Source: an uncultured Chloroflexota bacterium (GTDB lineage: Bacteria; Chloroflexota; Chloroflexia; Thermomicrobiales; UBA6265). From it: a stretch of DNA of 36,953 bases. The translations under genes and the position numbers were made by a program. Shown piece by piece: positions 1 through 8,024 of the stretch (positions within the stretch are counted from its first letter, which is position 1; each line of letters starts with the position of its first letter). The DNA is taken from the NCBI GenBank assembly GCA_937870845.1, contig CALMZR010000326.1, positions 1 to 36,953 on the forward strand, in the 5' to 3' direction. The notes below the pieces were generated by a model. The model saw nothing but the letters and a program-made list of their open reading frames with translations, did no database searches and had not been told where the DNA came from.

Positions 1-620
1 CGATCCAACCCGCATCCACGCTGACCGCATCCACCAGCCGCCGCGGGGCGCTGCGCCTCCTGGCCGGTCTCGCCCTGGCCGGCTCCGGCCTGGCCGCCCT
101 CGACACCACGGGCGGCGACGCCAAGAGCAAGAACAAGAAGAAAGGCAAGAAGCGCGGCAAGGGCATCTGCGGCGACAAGCGGCACGCCCGCGTCCGCGTC
201 CCCCACGACGGCTCGGTCGTCCACACCGAAACGCTGCAGGCCGGCAAACGTTACCGCCTGCGCGTCTCCGGCCACGTTACCGGCTCCGCGCCGCTGCTGG
301 TCAACCCCGTCGGCATCGACGCCGGTCACATCTTCCGGCAGGGCGACGGCTCCACGACGACGTACGACAGCATCAATGGCGTCGACTACGGCCTCTCCGT
401 CGACGGCGCGGCCGCGTCCTGGGGAGACTATGCCTCGAACCACGTCTACGAGCGCAAGGTCGTCGGCGAGGGCAAGAAGCTCGCCCTCCGCCTCGTCGCC
501 GAGCCCGAGTCGAGCTTCGGCAACTCGGCGCAGGGTCAACCGAGCACGCGGCGGCTCGTGGAGACCCCCATCGAACTCGAGCTCAGCGGCTCCCTGACCG
601 TCGAGATCTTCTGCGACTGA
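1..620 (+). CDS. Exported protein of unknown function, 3' part (start outside window)
   Basis: An open frame runs from the window edge (first full codon at 3) to the TGA at 618-620 and has no start codon here. The visible N-terminal part has an SRR motif followed by a hydrophobic stretch (about residues 13-33), then a Lys/Gly-rich linker, then about 150 residues rich in beta-type sequence ending in IFCD. This is the layout of the exported SRR proteins at the other end of the window, so a Tat-like or Sec-exported surface protein is likely. No enzymatic motif was recognised. The frame uses G/C at third positions like its neighbours, which supports it being real. Confidence 0.8.
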   Translation, partial: IQPASTLTASTSRRGALRLLAGLALAGSGLAALDTTGGDAKSKNKKKGKKRGKGICGDKRHARVRVPHDGSVVHTETLQAGKRYRLRVSGHVTGSAPLLVNPVGIDAGHIFRQGDGSTTTYDSINGVDYGLSVDGAAASWGDYASNHVYERKVVGEGKKLALRLVAEPESSFGNSAQGQPSTRRLVETPIELELSGSLTVEIFCD

Positions 621-687
621 CATCCCCCGCGCCGCCAGCGCCCGATTGCGAGCCCAGCGGTGCTCTCCGTATCCCCCATTCCCCCCT

Positions 688-715
688 GTTGAGCGACCCA
701 TGTGGGTCGCTCAAC
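688..715. terminator. Perfect 13-bp inverted repeat with 2-nt centre
   Basis: Bases 688-700 and 703-715 are exact reverse complements (GTTGAGCGACCCA and its complement), separated by two bases. It lies 67 bases after the stop of the first gene and 138 bases before the next gene. A transcription terminator or an operator for the following toxin module are both possible. There is no T-run on either side, so a classical intrinsic terminator is not shown. Confidence 0.45.
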
Positions 716-853
716 GCATCTGCCGGCGCTGCACACGCACCCTGCGCCGACTCCCCTGGACTATCATTCCTTGCCGGAATCCGGTCTGGGAAACCCGTGG
801 GGCTGATCCAGACTACGTTGCCGGCGAACGAGTCATCCGCACAAGGAGTCGTC

Positions 854-1108
854 ATGGCGCTGACCGAGCCAACATCCGCAAAGATCGAGGCCCAGATCGC
901 GGCCCTGACGGCGCAGCTCAACGACGCCGAGCTGCAGCAGCGCTATCGAGAAGAAACACGCCGCAACGTCGCGCGCTGCGAGCGCAAGTTCGGCATCCCC
1001 TCCGAACGCATCCACGAGGCCATCGACGCTGGCACGCTCGAAGAGACGCTCGAAGTCGTCGAATGGATTTTCGATTACAACCTCCTCTGCCGTGCCGGGG
1101 AACGCTAG
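854..1108 (+). CDS. Small helical protein, probable antitoxin partner of the next gene
   Basis: 84 residues. The ATG at 854 was chosen because AAGGAG lies at 843-848. The protein is almost all helix: a Glu/Gln-rich segment (about residues 8-35) that could form a coiled coil, then a segment resembling a small helix-turn-helix (KFGIPSERIHEAIDAG), and an aromatic C-terminus. It overlaps the next gene by 17 bases, which implies translational coupling. The next product looks like a TumE-type toxin, so an antitoxin role is inferred from position. No family could be named from the sequence alone. Confidence 0.72.
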   Translation: MALTEPTSAKIEAQIAALTAQLNDAELQQRYREETRRNVARCERKFGIPSERIHEAIDAGTLEETLEVVEWIFDYNLLCRAGER

Positions 1109-1598
1109 GAGCGGACGGTTCGGCGGTTGGATTTCGCTCGAACGCTTTCTCCACATCCTTGACCGTCAGCTAGAGCCCCTCCGGGTGAGCGGGTTCGTCC
1201 TCGAAGACGAACTGACGCTCGAGCGCCGGAGGGAGCCTCGTGCATTGCTCTTGCGTGGCCGGGTTCGGTGCATCCACGGGCTGTTTGTCGATGTTCGGCT
1301 GACGATGGCGACAAAAGACGAACGCGCACGCGCCGTGGTTCGGATACTCGACTACTCCTACCACGCCGGCATTGAAGGTTCAGCGGATCGGCCCATTTTT
1401 CGATACGACAATGCCCATGATTACCCCCATCACGCCGACGCCCATCACAAGCACCATTTCGACCACGCCACCTGGAAACGCCTCGACCCTCCGGAGTGGA
1501 TCGGCGAAGCGGATTGCCCGCAACCGATCGATGTCCTTTATGAACTGGAAGACTGGTGGCGTGAGACCGGTCAGCACCTCGATCTTGGGGAAGACTGA
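1092..1598 (+). CDS. TumE-like (DUF6516-type) putative toxin
   Basis: 168 residues from a GTG that overlaps the previous gene by 17 bases. The sequence has the look of the DUF6516/TumE family: an N-terminal 'LERFL' helix, a beta-rich middle with LLLRGRVRCIHGLFVDV, a YSYHAGI segment, and a His-rich stretch (HHADAHHKHHFDHATW, about residues 112-130) before a final helical part. These are small toxin-antitoxin toxins, usually next to a small DNA-binding antitoxin, as here. Family assignment is from memory of the pattern and is moderately certain; toxicity is inferred. Confidence 0.65.
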   Translation: MPGNARSGRFGGWISLERFLHILDRQLEPLRVSGFVLEDELTLERRREPRALLLRGRVRCIHGLFVDVRLTMATKDERARAVVRILDYSYHAGIEGSADRPIFRYDNAHDYPHHADAHHKHHFDHATWKRLDPPEWIGEADCPQPIDVLYELEDWWRETGQHLDLGED

Positions 1599-1641
1599 AC
1601 CACCCGGCCGTCTCTTCGTGTGATCCTTGGCTGACGGCGTC

Positions 1642-2391
1642 CTATCCCTTCCCGAACCCCAGCCCCAGCCGCTTCAGCGACACCCACCGCCCCTGCCCGA
1701 TGATCAGGTGGTCCAGCAGCTCGACGTCGAGCAACCGCCCCGCCGCCACGATCTCCACCGTCAGCGCCACGTCCGCCGCCGACGGCGTGGGGTCGCCCGA
1801 CGGGTGGTTGTGCACCGCCACGATCGCCGTCGCGTTCTGCCGGATGGCGTCCCGAAACACCTCCGCCACCCGCACCTGCGCCTGGTTGACGTTCCCCTGG
1901 TAGACCGTGCGCGCGCCCAGGATGCGGTGCTTGGTGTCGAGCAGCACGACCCGTAGCTGCTCCTGCTCCAGCGCCGCCATCTCGATCTGCAGCAGGTTGG
2001 CGATGTCTTCCGGGGAGCCGACCTGCGGCCGCGCGTCCGGGGAGAGCGCGGCCAGCCGCCGCCCCAGCTCCAGCGCCGCCTTGAGGCGCACCGCCTTGGC
2101 GTCGCCCAGCCCGCGGATGCGCGCCAGCTCCGCCACGTCCATCCGGAACAGCCCGCGCAGCCCGCCGTGCTGGGCCAGCAGCCGCTGCGAGACGTCGGTG
2201 ACGGTCTCCCCCACGATGCCCGTGTTGAGAATGATGGCCAGCAGATCCCCGTCGCTCAGCGCCGACGGGCCGCGCAGCTTGAGCTTCTCCCGCGGCCGCT
2301 CGTCCGGGGCCATCTCGCGCAGCATGAGGCGGTAGCCGGGCGGACGGGCGCCATCGTCCTGCGTCTCGGGAATCGTGCCCACGCCAGCCAT
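1642..2391 (-). CDS. radC: RadC family JAB/MPN domain protein
   Basis: 249 residues. The ATG at 2391 is preceded by a G-rich ribosome site and gives the usual RadC beginning (REMAPDERPREKL, residues 25-37). A helix-hairpin-helix region lies at about 85-105. The C-terminal JAB metal-protease-like domain carries the zinc motif HNHPSGDPTPSAAD, with H194, H196 and D207. RadC was once linked to DNA repair, but that role is disputed. The length is close to the usual 225-250. It is transcribed alone, away from the SH3 gene; the 262 bases between them are presumably promoter DNA with no gene seen. Confidence 0.93.
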   Translation of the reverse strand: MAGVGTIPETQDDGARPPGYRLMLREMAPDERPREKLKLRGPSALSDGDLLAIILNTGIVGETVTDVSQRLLAQHGGLRGLFRMDVAELARIRGLGDAKAVRLKAALELGRRLAALSPDARPQVGSPEDIANLLQIEMAALEQEQLRVVLLDTKHRILGARTVYQGNVNQAQVRVAEVFRDAIRQNATAIVAVHNHPSGDPTPSAADVALTVEIVAAGRLLDVELLDHLIIGQGRWVSLKRLGLGFGKG

Positions 2392-2653
2392 CCCCACCCC
2401 CTCGCCGCGCAGCGCCTGTCTTCGATATCCGTCGTGCCACCCGTCAGCATATCGCAGCCCAGGGGTAGTGCTCGCAACGCGCGCCCTTCGCTCGCTCAGC
2501 ACCGCTCTTCAGCTCGCCATGGCATCCGTTCGCGGCCCACCGCCGGCACGATCGTGCCATCGCGACACCGAATGGCCCCCGACGTGCGTTCTATCTGGCA
2601 AAACGGGTCTCGTGGGGGAGACCGGCGCCGTCGCCATGCCAGGAGGGGTGGTC

Positions 2654-3244
2654 ATGTCTGCATTCGCAATGGTCAACCGTCGAACCGTATCCAAAGCACG
2701 CGCCACGCTCGCGGGCGCTCTGGCGGCGCTGATCCTGGCCCCGGCTCTCGTCGCGGCGCAGACCACGACCGACCCGACCGCCTACGCCTCGACCGCCCTC
2801 AACATGCGCAAGGGGCCCGGAACGACCGACGCCATCCTGGCCATCGTCCCGCTCGGGGCCGAGGTCCTGCGCGGCTCCGGCGCCGCCACCAACGGCTACG
2901 CCCCCGTCACCTACAACGGCCTCTCCGGCTGGGTCGTCGATCTCGGTCTCGTCGGCTCGGTGGAGGAGGTCACCGCCGCCACCGGCCCCGACCCCGTCCC
3001 GGCCACCGAGAACTCGGCGCCAGCCCTCTACAGCGCTGAGGTGCGCTGGGCGCTGCGCCCGCTGCTGCTGCGCGGCGGCCCCGATGTCTCGGCCGAACCG
3101 ATCGCCACCATGCCGGAGGGCGCGGTCGTGACCCTCACCCGCGAGGGGGCCGAGAACGGCTACGTGACGGTCGACTACGACGGCCTCCACGGCTGGGCCT
3201 ATGCCGACCTGCTCGGCGAAGACGAGTCGATGGTCGGTCTGTAA
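2654..3244 (+). CDS. Secreted protein with two bacterial SH3 domains
   Basis: 196 residues. The ATG at 2654 follows AGGAGG at 2641-2646. The first 36 residues form a signal peptide (basic start, hydrophobic core, LVAAQ cleavage region). Two SH3b-type repeats follow, about residues 40-95 and 125-190. Each starts with an ALNMRKGPG-like or LLLRGGPD-like strand and ends in GWVVDLGLV or GWAYADLL, separated by a Pro-rich linker. Such domains usually bind cell wall or surface ligands. There is no catalytic domain, so a surface-binding or scaffolding role is inferred. Confidence 0.85.
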   Translation: MSAFAMVNRRTVSKARATLAGALAALILAPALVAAQTTTDPTAYASTALNMRKGPGTTDAILAIVPLGAEVLRGSGAATNGYAPVTYNGLSGWVVDLGLVGSVEEVTAATGPDPVPATENSAPALYSAEVRWALRPLLLRGGPDVSAEPIATMPEGAVVTLTREGAENGYVTVDYDGLHGWAYADLLGEDESMVGL

Positions 3245-3268
3245 CGGAGTAGAGGCGTCGACGACCTG

Positions 3269-3292
3269 TTTCAGGGCGCCGCGCCCAAGAAA
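3269..3292. terminator. Candidate bidirectional terminator between converging genes
   Basis: A short hairpin (GGGCG at 3274-3278 with CGCCC at 3282-3286) is flanked by TTTC on the left and GAAA on the right. On either strand a GC stem is therefore followed by a short U-rich stretch. It sits in the 48-base gap between the converging SH3 and SixA genes, where a shared terminator would be expected. The stem is short, so this is tentative. Confidence 0.4.
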
Positions 3293-3784
3293 TCACCCAA
3301 TCGTGTGACGCGTCGCCACCTCGCGCAGCGTTCCCGTCCCCGGCCGCACGGTTGCCCAGCTCGGCGCGTCGAACTCGAGACGAGCGAACGCCGAGGTCGG
3401 CAACCGCACGTCGGCGTCACCGCTGGCGAGCGCCTTGGCCAATTCCTCGAATCCCGGGTTGTGCCCGACCAGAATCACGCGGGCGGCGTCGTCAGGCAAC
3501 GCGCGCACCGCATCGAGGAGCGCATTCAGACCGGCGGCGTAGATGCGGGGTTCGACGGTCAGATCGCTCGTGAAGCCGATCCCGTCGGCCACAATTTCGG
3601 CGGTCTGCATCGCGCGCCGCGCATCCGAGGAGACAATCGCGTCGGGCGGCCCGAACGACGCCTTGATGTAGGCGGCCATGCTCTCCGCATCCTGGAGACC
3701 GCGCTCGGTCAACTGCCGGGCGTGGTCGCCGTTGGGCGCGTCGGGCTGAGCCTTGGCGTGGCGCAGGATGAGCAGGGTTTTCAT
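3293..3784 (-). CDS. sixA: SixA-type phosphohistidine phosphatase (histidine phosphatase superfamily)
   Basis: 163 residues from the ATG at 3784; an in-frame start five codons earlier is less likely because the family begins MKxLLxLRHA. The RHAK motif gives R8 and the phospho-accepting H9, and VGHNPG gives the second catalytic histidine (H108). The family dephosphorylates phosphohistidine proteins such as the ArcB HPt domain, but distant members act on small molecules, so the substrate here is unknown. The size is typical for SixA. The gene is not clearly in an operon. Confidence 0.85.
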   Translation of the reverse strand: MKTLLILRHAKAQPDAPNGDHARQLTERGLQDAESMAAYIKASFGPPDAIVSSDARRAMQTAEIVADGIGFTSDLTVEPRIYAAGLNALLDAVRALPDDAARVILVGHNPGFEELAKALASGDADVRLPTSAFARLEFDAPSWATVRPGTGTLREVATRHTIG

Positions 3785-3920
3785 GCCATGCGTCTCCATC
3801 GGGCAGGAAATCGGCCCACGAGTCGTCGTACCGGATCGTCACCCCATCGCTGCTCGCGACCGTCTCTAGCTCTCGCAGCACCGGGGCCGTCAATGGAAGT
3901 CGGCGCCTTGGTGTGCTTGG

Positions 3921-4322
3921 TCAGCGCAGAACCATGAACGTTTCCTTGGTGACCTGAAAGAAGAACTTCCGGTTCGCCGCTTTCGCGAGACGGTACTCGG
4001 CTTCGATGGTGTCTATGAGCTCCATGACGCGGGTGAGCGCCTCTGGATGGGAGCAGCCCTTGAAATAGATCCTATCCGCCTTTTGGAGCCGGCCGCGAAT
4101 ACCTTCGGGCGCGTTCTTGAGGTTGCGAAAATCGGAGTCCAAGGTCACGACGATCGCCCCTTCGGCGAGCGCAGCGGCAGCGACGCTAGCGTCGGGCGAT
4201 CTCGCCGGCAGCGAGCTGCCGACGCTCAGAACCCTATAGCCGCGGCTGGCAAAAAAGGCGCCGAACGACGCCGGCATGTTCTCATCGATCAGGACGGTCG
4301 GGAGCGGGCGGTCGACAGCCAC
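3921..4322 (-). CDS. DUF5615-type PIN-like putative toxin
   Basis: 133 residues from a GTG at 4322. The N-terminus VLIDENMPASFGAFF and the later IVVTLDSDFRNL match DUF5615, a PIN-like nuclease fold. The acidic residues (D13, E14 and the TLDSDF pair) would be the metal-binding site. The gene starts 7 bases after the stop of the upstream DUF433 gene, its usual partner family. A type II toxin-antitoxin pair is the simplest reading. Base composition is lower in G+C than the surrounding metabolic genes, which fits acquisition by transfer. Confidence 0.8.
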   Translation of the reverse strand: MAVDRPLPTVLIDENMPASFGAFFASRGYRVLSVGSSLPARSPDASVAAAALAEGAIVVTLDSDFRNLKNAPEGIRGRLQKADRIYFKGCSHPEALTRVMELIDTIEAEYRLAKAANRKFFFQVTKETFMVLR

Positions 4323-4329
4323 TGAACTG

Positions 4330-4989
4330 TCAACTTGCCGCCGATAGTTTCCTTAGTGACCTCTCGTGCTGAATCGCCCGCTTGACGTCTATCGGCAAGA
4401 GGCGGGGATATTCCTTGAGAATCGCCTCGTCGTCGTAGCCCGCCTCGTGAAACTCCCAGACCGCAGTCGTGGGGATTCTGGTTCCGGCGATAACCGTCCG
4501 ATTCCCGGCGACGTAGCGATTCTGCACGAGTTGGCCAAACTGGTCTTCGGTTCTCTCGACGAGCAAGTTCGCCCGCCTACGCGTTTCGAGCTCCACCCGA
4601 ACCAGATCGAGCGTGCCGATCAGCGCGATCTGGCCTGGCTTGAGCGCGGAGAGGAGTAACTCGGTCTCGGGATCCTTGAAATATAGATGCTGACCGCTGA
4701 CGTAGAAGCGCAATTCCGACCAAGGGGTGTCGTTGTGACGCCTCAGGCGGTCCCCCACGGCGCGCAACCCCTGGAGTGACACGCCGAACCGGTCGCGCAA
4801 CTCCGCGATCGTCCGCAATCCAACGAGGTCGCGGAACGAGTAGATCCTACTGTATGCACCTCCTCGGTCGTCGTCCACCAAACTCGGGCTGAGCACGCCG
4901 GTGTCATCCCAGTATCGGATGCGGCGCTCGGAAACGCCGGTAGCGCGGCTCGCATGGTCTAGTGTGAAGGCCAAGAGAACGGGGGTCAT
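4330..4989 (-). CDS. MerR-type HTH fused to DUF433, putative antitoxin/regulator
   Basis: 219 residues. The ATG at 4989 is preferred over a TTG at 5007 because GGAG lies 9 bases upstream of it. Residues about 5-75 form a MerR-like winged helix (ATGVSERRIRYWDDTGVL, then YSFRDLVGLRTIAELRD). A middle part of unknown fold follows. Residues about 155-205 are a DUF433 domain (GNRTVIAGTRIPTTAVWE, ILKEYPRLLPIDVKRAI). DUF433 proteins are antitoxin partners of DUF5615 toxins. The added MerR part may make it an autorepressor. A TATAGT box at 5046-5051 could be its -10 element. Confidence 0.85.
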   Translation of the reverse strand: MTPVLLAFTLDHASRATGVSERRIRYWDDTGVLSPSLVDDDRGGAYSRIYSFRDLVGLRTIAELRDRFGVSLQGLRAVGDRLRRHNDTPWSELRFYVSGQHLYFKDPETELLLSALKPGQIALIGTLDLVRVELETRRRANLLVERTEDQFGQLVQNRYVAGNRTVIAGTRIPTTAVWEFHEAGYDDEAILKEYPRLLPIDVKRAIQHERSLRKLSAAS

Positions 4990-5342
4990 GTCGAGGCGCT
5001 CCGTCAACAGTTGGCCAAGACGCCCCGCGGGTAGGCGTCACGCAGACTATATCGCAGTCACACCAGACGCGCGATACCCAGGACCAGGGACGCTCGAAAG
5101 GGCGGCTCTCAGTGCTTTTTTTGCGGATTGTACGATCCCCTCCTACGGATAGAGCGGCACGGCCCCTCGCGCCACCGCCGCGTACCTTATGACGTATTGA
5201 CCACGGTTTTCATCGTTTCTCCTGGCGACTCGGAGTAGTCGGTACGACGCGCCCAAAGCGGCCGGTATGAACCGTGCAAGCGTACATCCGGCAAGATGCT
5301 TGCGCTGCGCTCGGCCGTAGCCTCGACAGAAGGGTATCGTCA
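4990..5342. other. 353-base intergenic region between divergent genes
   Basis: This gap separates the MerR-DUF433 gene (leftward) from the sorbosone-dehydrogenase-like gene (rightward), so it should hold both promoters. Visible items are a TATAGT box on the minus strand (5046-5051), with no good -35 seen, and a seven-T run at 5116-5122. Open frames crossing the region have poor amino-acid make-up and no ribosome site. No RNA gene or repeat was recognised. Confidence 0.5.
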
Positions 5343-6557
5343 ATGTCCTGGTTTCACCGTCCAATCGCCCGAGGCGCGCGCGGCGCCGCACTCCTGGTCC
5401 TTCTCCTGGTCGGGATGGCGCTGCCCGCCGCAGCGCAGGAGAACTGGCCGCTGCTGGTCGTCGACGACCCACAAACCGCCAATCCCGATCTCGTCGAGGT
5501 CGCGCTCGGGGGCGGCGACGATCTCGACATGGCCGGCCGCACCGTGGCGCTTCCCGAGGGCTACGAGATCTCGGTCGTGGCCGCGGGCCTGGCTCGGCCG
5601 CGCTTCATGGCGTTCGACGACGCGAGCAACCTGCTGGTGGCGGCAGCCGAGGAAGGAGCCGTGCTGCGCTTCCCTTACGCCGAGGGGCAACTCGGCGAGC
5701 GCGAAGTCCTCGTTTCCGGCCTGGAACTGCCATCGAGCGTCGCCTTTTTCACGGCGGACGACGGGCCATACCTCTACGTGGGCGAGATCCATCAGGTGAC
5801 TCGGTTCGCCTACGACCCGGCCGGTCCCATCGGCGATCCGGAGGTCGTCATCCCCGATCTGCCGGTCGATGGCTCGCACTGGACGCGCACCGTCGCCTTC
5901 GGGCCGGACGGGATGCTGTACCTGTCGGTCGGATCTTCGTGCAACATCTGCATCGAGGCCGAACCGGTGCGCGCCGCGGTCTCTCGCGCCAACCCCGACG
6001 GCAGCGATTTTCAGATCATCGCCACCGGGCTGCGCAACGCCGTGGGGCTGACCTTTCAGCCGGGGACCGACGCGCTGTGGGCGAGCGTCAACGAGCGGGA
6101 CGCCCAGGGCAACGAGATCCCGCCCGATCTGGTCACGATCGTGCTGGACGGCGCCAACTACGGCTGGCCGGGCTGCCAGCCGCCGGATGCCGTTCCCCAG
6201 GTCCCGAACGCGGACTGCTCCGGCATCACCCCGCCGACGGTCGCCATCCAGGCGCACTCGGCGCCGCTGGGTCTCGTCTTCTGGGAAGGCGAGGGCGTGC
6301 CGGAGGCGTTCAGCGGCGATCTCATCGTCGCCCAGCACGGGTCGTGGAACCGGCAGCCGCCGGCCGCGCCGAAGCTGCTGCGCATCGATTTCGAGGACGG
6401 AGCGCCGGTGGCCGCGAGCGATTTCGCCACGGGCTGGCAGAACGAGGCCGGCGAGCGTTGGGGCCGGCCCGCCGGGGTCGTCCTGGCGCCGGACGGGAGC
6501 CTGATCGTCTCCGACGACAGCAACGGGATGGTCTATCGCATCAGCGAGGCGGGGTAG
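5343..6557 (+). CDS. Secreted PQQ-type sugar (L-sorbosone) dehydrogenase-like beta-propeller
   Basis: 404 residues. The ATG at 5343 gives a clean signal peptide (ALLVLLLVGMALPAAAQ, cleavage near residue 34). The mature part has repeated propeller motifs: GLARPRFMAFDDASNLLVAA, RTVAFGPDGMLYLSVGSSCN, GLRNAVGLTFQPGTDALW, GANYGWPGC, and a final WGRPAGVVLAPDGSLIVSDD. These match the glucose/sorbosone dehydrogenase group, six-bladed propellers that oxidise sugars with PQQ outside the membrane. Whether this copy binds PQQ cannot be told from the sequence. It stands alone and converges on the next gene. Confidence 0.85.
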   Translation: MSWFHRPIARGARGAALLVLLLVGMALPAAAQENWPLLVVDDPQTANPDLVEVALGGGDDLDMAGRTVALPEGYEISVVAAGLARPRFMAFDDASNLLVAAAEEGAVLRFPYAEGQLGEREVLVSGLELPSSVAFFTADDGPYLYVGEIHQVTRFAYDPAGPIGDPEVVIPDLPVDGSHWTRTVAFGPDGMLYLSVGSSCNICIEAEPVRAAVSRANPDGSDFQIIATGLRNAVGLTFQPGTDALWASVNERDAQGNEIPPDLVTIVLDGANYGWPGCQPPDAVPQVPNADCSGITPPTVAIQAHSAPLGLVFWEGEGVPEAFSGDLIVAQHGSWNRQPPAAPKLLRIDFEDGAPVAASDFATGWQNEAGERWGRPAGVVLAPDGSLIVSDDSNGMVYRISEAG

Positions 6558-6630
6558 GCACAAGGTCCGCCGCCGATCGTCTTGCAGCAGGGGGGCGCTC
6601 CGGGTGAACGCCGGGGTGGGGCCGCGCCGG

Positions 6631-6665
6631 CGAAGGGTGCGAAGGGTGCGAAGGGTGCGAAGGCT
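6631..6665. repeat. 9-bp tandem repeat, over three copies
   Basis: The unit CGAAGGGTG occurs three times in a row from 6631 to 6657, with a partial fourth copy. It lies in the gap between converging genes, before a GC-rich hairpin (GGGCGCG at 6702-6708 with CGCGCCC at 6713-6719) that may help end transcription. A different 9-bp-period repeat lies downstream of the protease genes at 26420-26455. Confidence 0.8.
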
Positions 6666-6784
6666 ACGGGAGGTAGGGCGGGGGCGCCCTTCGGCCGCCG
6701 CGGGCGCGTCCACGCGCCCCGGCAGCGCTCACCCGGCTGCCGCATGGCGCGAAGCGACTGGCGCGATGGCGTGCGCGCCGCCCG

Positions 6785-7906
6785 TCAGGCCGCGCTCGCC
6801 CCCCCGGCGTGGGCCCACTCGGTCTCGACGATGCGGCGGCTGTCGCCGTCGACGTCGGCCCGGTCGAGCGGCTTCCCCAAGGCTGCCCAGGCCGCGGCGC
6901 CCCCCGCGACGCTGGCGACGTTGTCGAACCCCACCTGCTTGAGGAACTGGGCGGCGCGCAGGGAGCGGAATCCCCCCTGGCAGATCATCAGCAGCGGACG
7001 ATCCCGCGGCAGCTCCTCGATGCGGTCGGCGAGGTCGGCCTGCGGAATATTGACCGCGCCCGGCACGTGACCCCAGCCGTACTCGACCGGCTCGCGCACG
7101 TCGACCAGGAGCGCGTCGGGATCGCGGCCATCGAGATCGTCGATGCCGATCTCCTGCACCTTGGGATTGGTCGTCAGCATCGCCCAGGGGCGGTCGGCCA
7201 GACCGCGGTTGGTCGCCTCGATGGCGGTGATGTTCAAGGGGCGGGCGGGGACCGCTTCGCTGAGGTGGTCGACGAAGGGGACCCGGTCGAGGCGGGCCAG
7301 GGGGTTGAAGAGGCGCTCGAAACCGATGGTGGTGCTGGGGCGGCCGCACATCCCTTTGCCGCACGGCCCCTCGAAGTGGCCGGGGAAGACGGCCACCCAG
7401 TCGGGCAGCCGCAGCAGGCGGGTGAGACTCTCGTACTGGGCGGAGGCATCCCCCCCGCCAAAATCGGGCCTCCCCACGTCCCCAACGAGAAGGGAGTCTC
7501 CCGTGAGCACCATCGACGGCTCCGGGCTGCGCTCCGGGTTGATGACCAGGATCGAGATCAACTCCGGGCGGTGGCCGGGGGTGTGCAGCACGCGCAGCCG
7601 GAGCTGGCCCAGCGGCAACTCCTCGCCGTCGTGGAGGGGACGGAAGGGGTACGTGACTTCGGCGTCACGATAGAGACACAGCTCCGCGCCGTGCTCGGCG
7701 GCGAGGCGGCGAGCCCCGGAGATGTGGTCGGCGTGGATGTGGGTGTCGATTACGTATTTCAGCCGAAACCCGCGCATGGCCAGGAGCGAGTCGTACTCTT
7801 CGACGGCGATCGACGGATCGACGATGGCCGCCTCGTTGCTCTGCCGCGAAGCGACCAGATACGAGGCGCATCCGCATCGCTCGTCGAGGAATTGCTTGAA
7901 GTACAT
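6785..7906 (-). CDS. Persulfide dioxygenase (ETHE1-like MBL fold) fused to rhodanese
   Basis: 373 residues from the ATG at 7906 (AAAGGA seven bases upstream). The metallo-beta-lactamase domain (1-240) carries THIHADH (H56, H58, D60, H61), HTPGH (H112), TGDSLL (D137) and PGHFEG (H177), the iron-binding pattern of ETHE1 persulfide dioxygenases. The rhodanese domain (about 255-360) has its active-site cysteine in MICQGG (C309). Such fusions oxidise glutathione or other persulfides to sulfite and move sulfane sulfur, detoxifying sulfide in the cytoplasm. The small gene upstream runs in the same direction and may be its partner. Confidence 0.9.
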   Translation of the reverse strand: MYFKQFLDERCGCASYLVASRQSNEAAIVDPSIAVEEYDSLLAMRGFRLKYVIDTHIHADHISGARRLAAEHGAELCLYRDAEVTYPFRPLHDGEELPLGQLRLRVLHTPGHRPELISILVINPERSPEPSMVLTGDSLLVGDVGRPDFGGGDASAQYESLTRLLRLPDWVAVFPGHFEGPCGKGMCGRPSTTIGFERLFNPLARLDRVPFVDHLSEAVPARPLNITAIEATNRGLADRPWAMLTTNPKVQEIGIDDLDGRDPDALLVDVREPVEYGWGHVPGAVNIPQADLADRIEELPRDRPLLMICQGGFRSLRAAQFLKQVGFDNVASVAGGAAAWAALGKPLDRADVDGDSRRIVETEWAHAGGASAA

Positions 7907-7920
7907 GATCGCGTCCTTTG

Positions 7921-8024
7921 GGCTGCTGGCTGCTGGCTGTTAGCTCTTGGCTGCTGGCGCTTGGCTCAGTTTCGATTGTCAATTTAGCCCGAAGCCAGCA
8001 GCCAGCAGCCAAAAGCCAATGGCC
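7921..8024. repeat. Inverted heptamer arrays around a 20-base centre (locus A)
   Basis: Seven units with consensus GGCTGCT fill 7921-7969. After 20 bases (7970-7989), five units of the complementary AGCAGCC type fill 7990-8024. Bases 7921-7938 pair perfectly with 7993-8010. The right arm touches the stop codon of the small gene at 8025; the left arm ends one base from the ribosome site of the next gene. No gene lies between the arms. Confidence 0.9.

Noticed and set aside
2375-2653. N-terminal extension of the SH3 protein
   Set aside because: The extension lacks coding character, and AGGAGG before 2654 gives a standard signal peptide.
3492-3893. Minus-strand frame starting MTAPVLRELETV, upstream of and across sixA
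   Set aside because: The first 40 residues look protein-like, but the rest is an Arg/Pro/Ala-rich shadow of sixA. It might be a remnant, but cannot be supported as a gene.
5143-5472. Minus-strand frame across the start of the sorbosone-dehydrogenase-like gene
   Set aside because: It is Arg-rich with no ribosome site and overlaps a clear signal peptide on the other strand.
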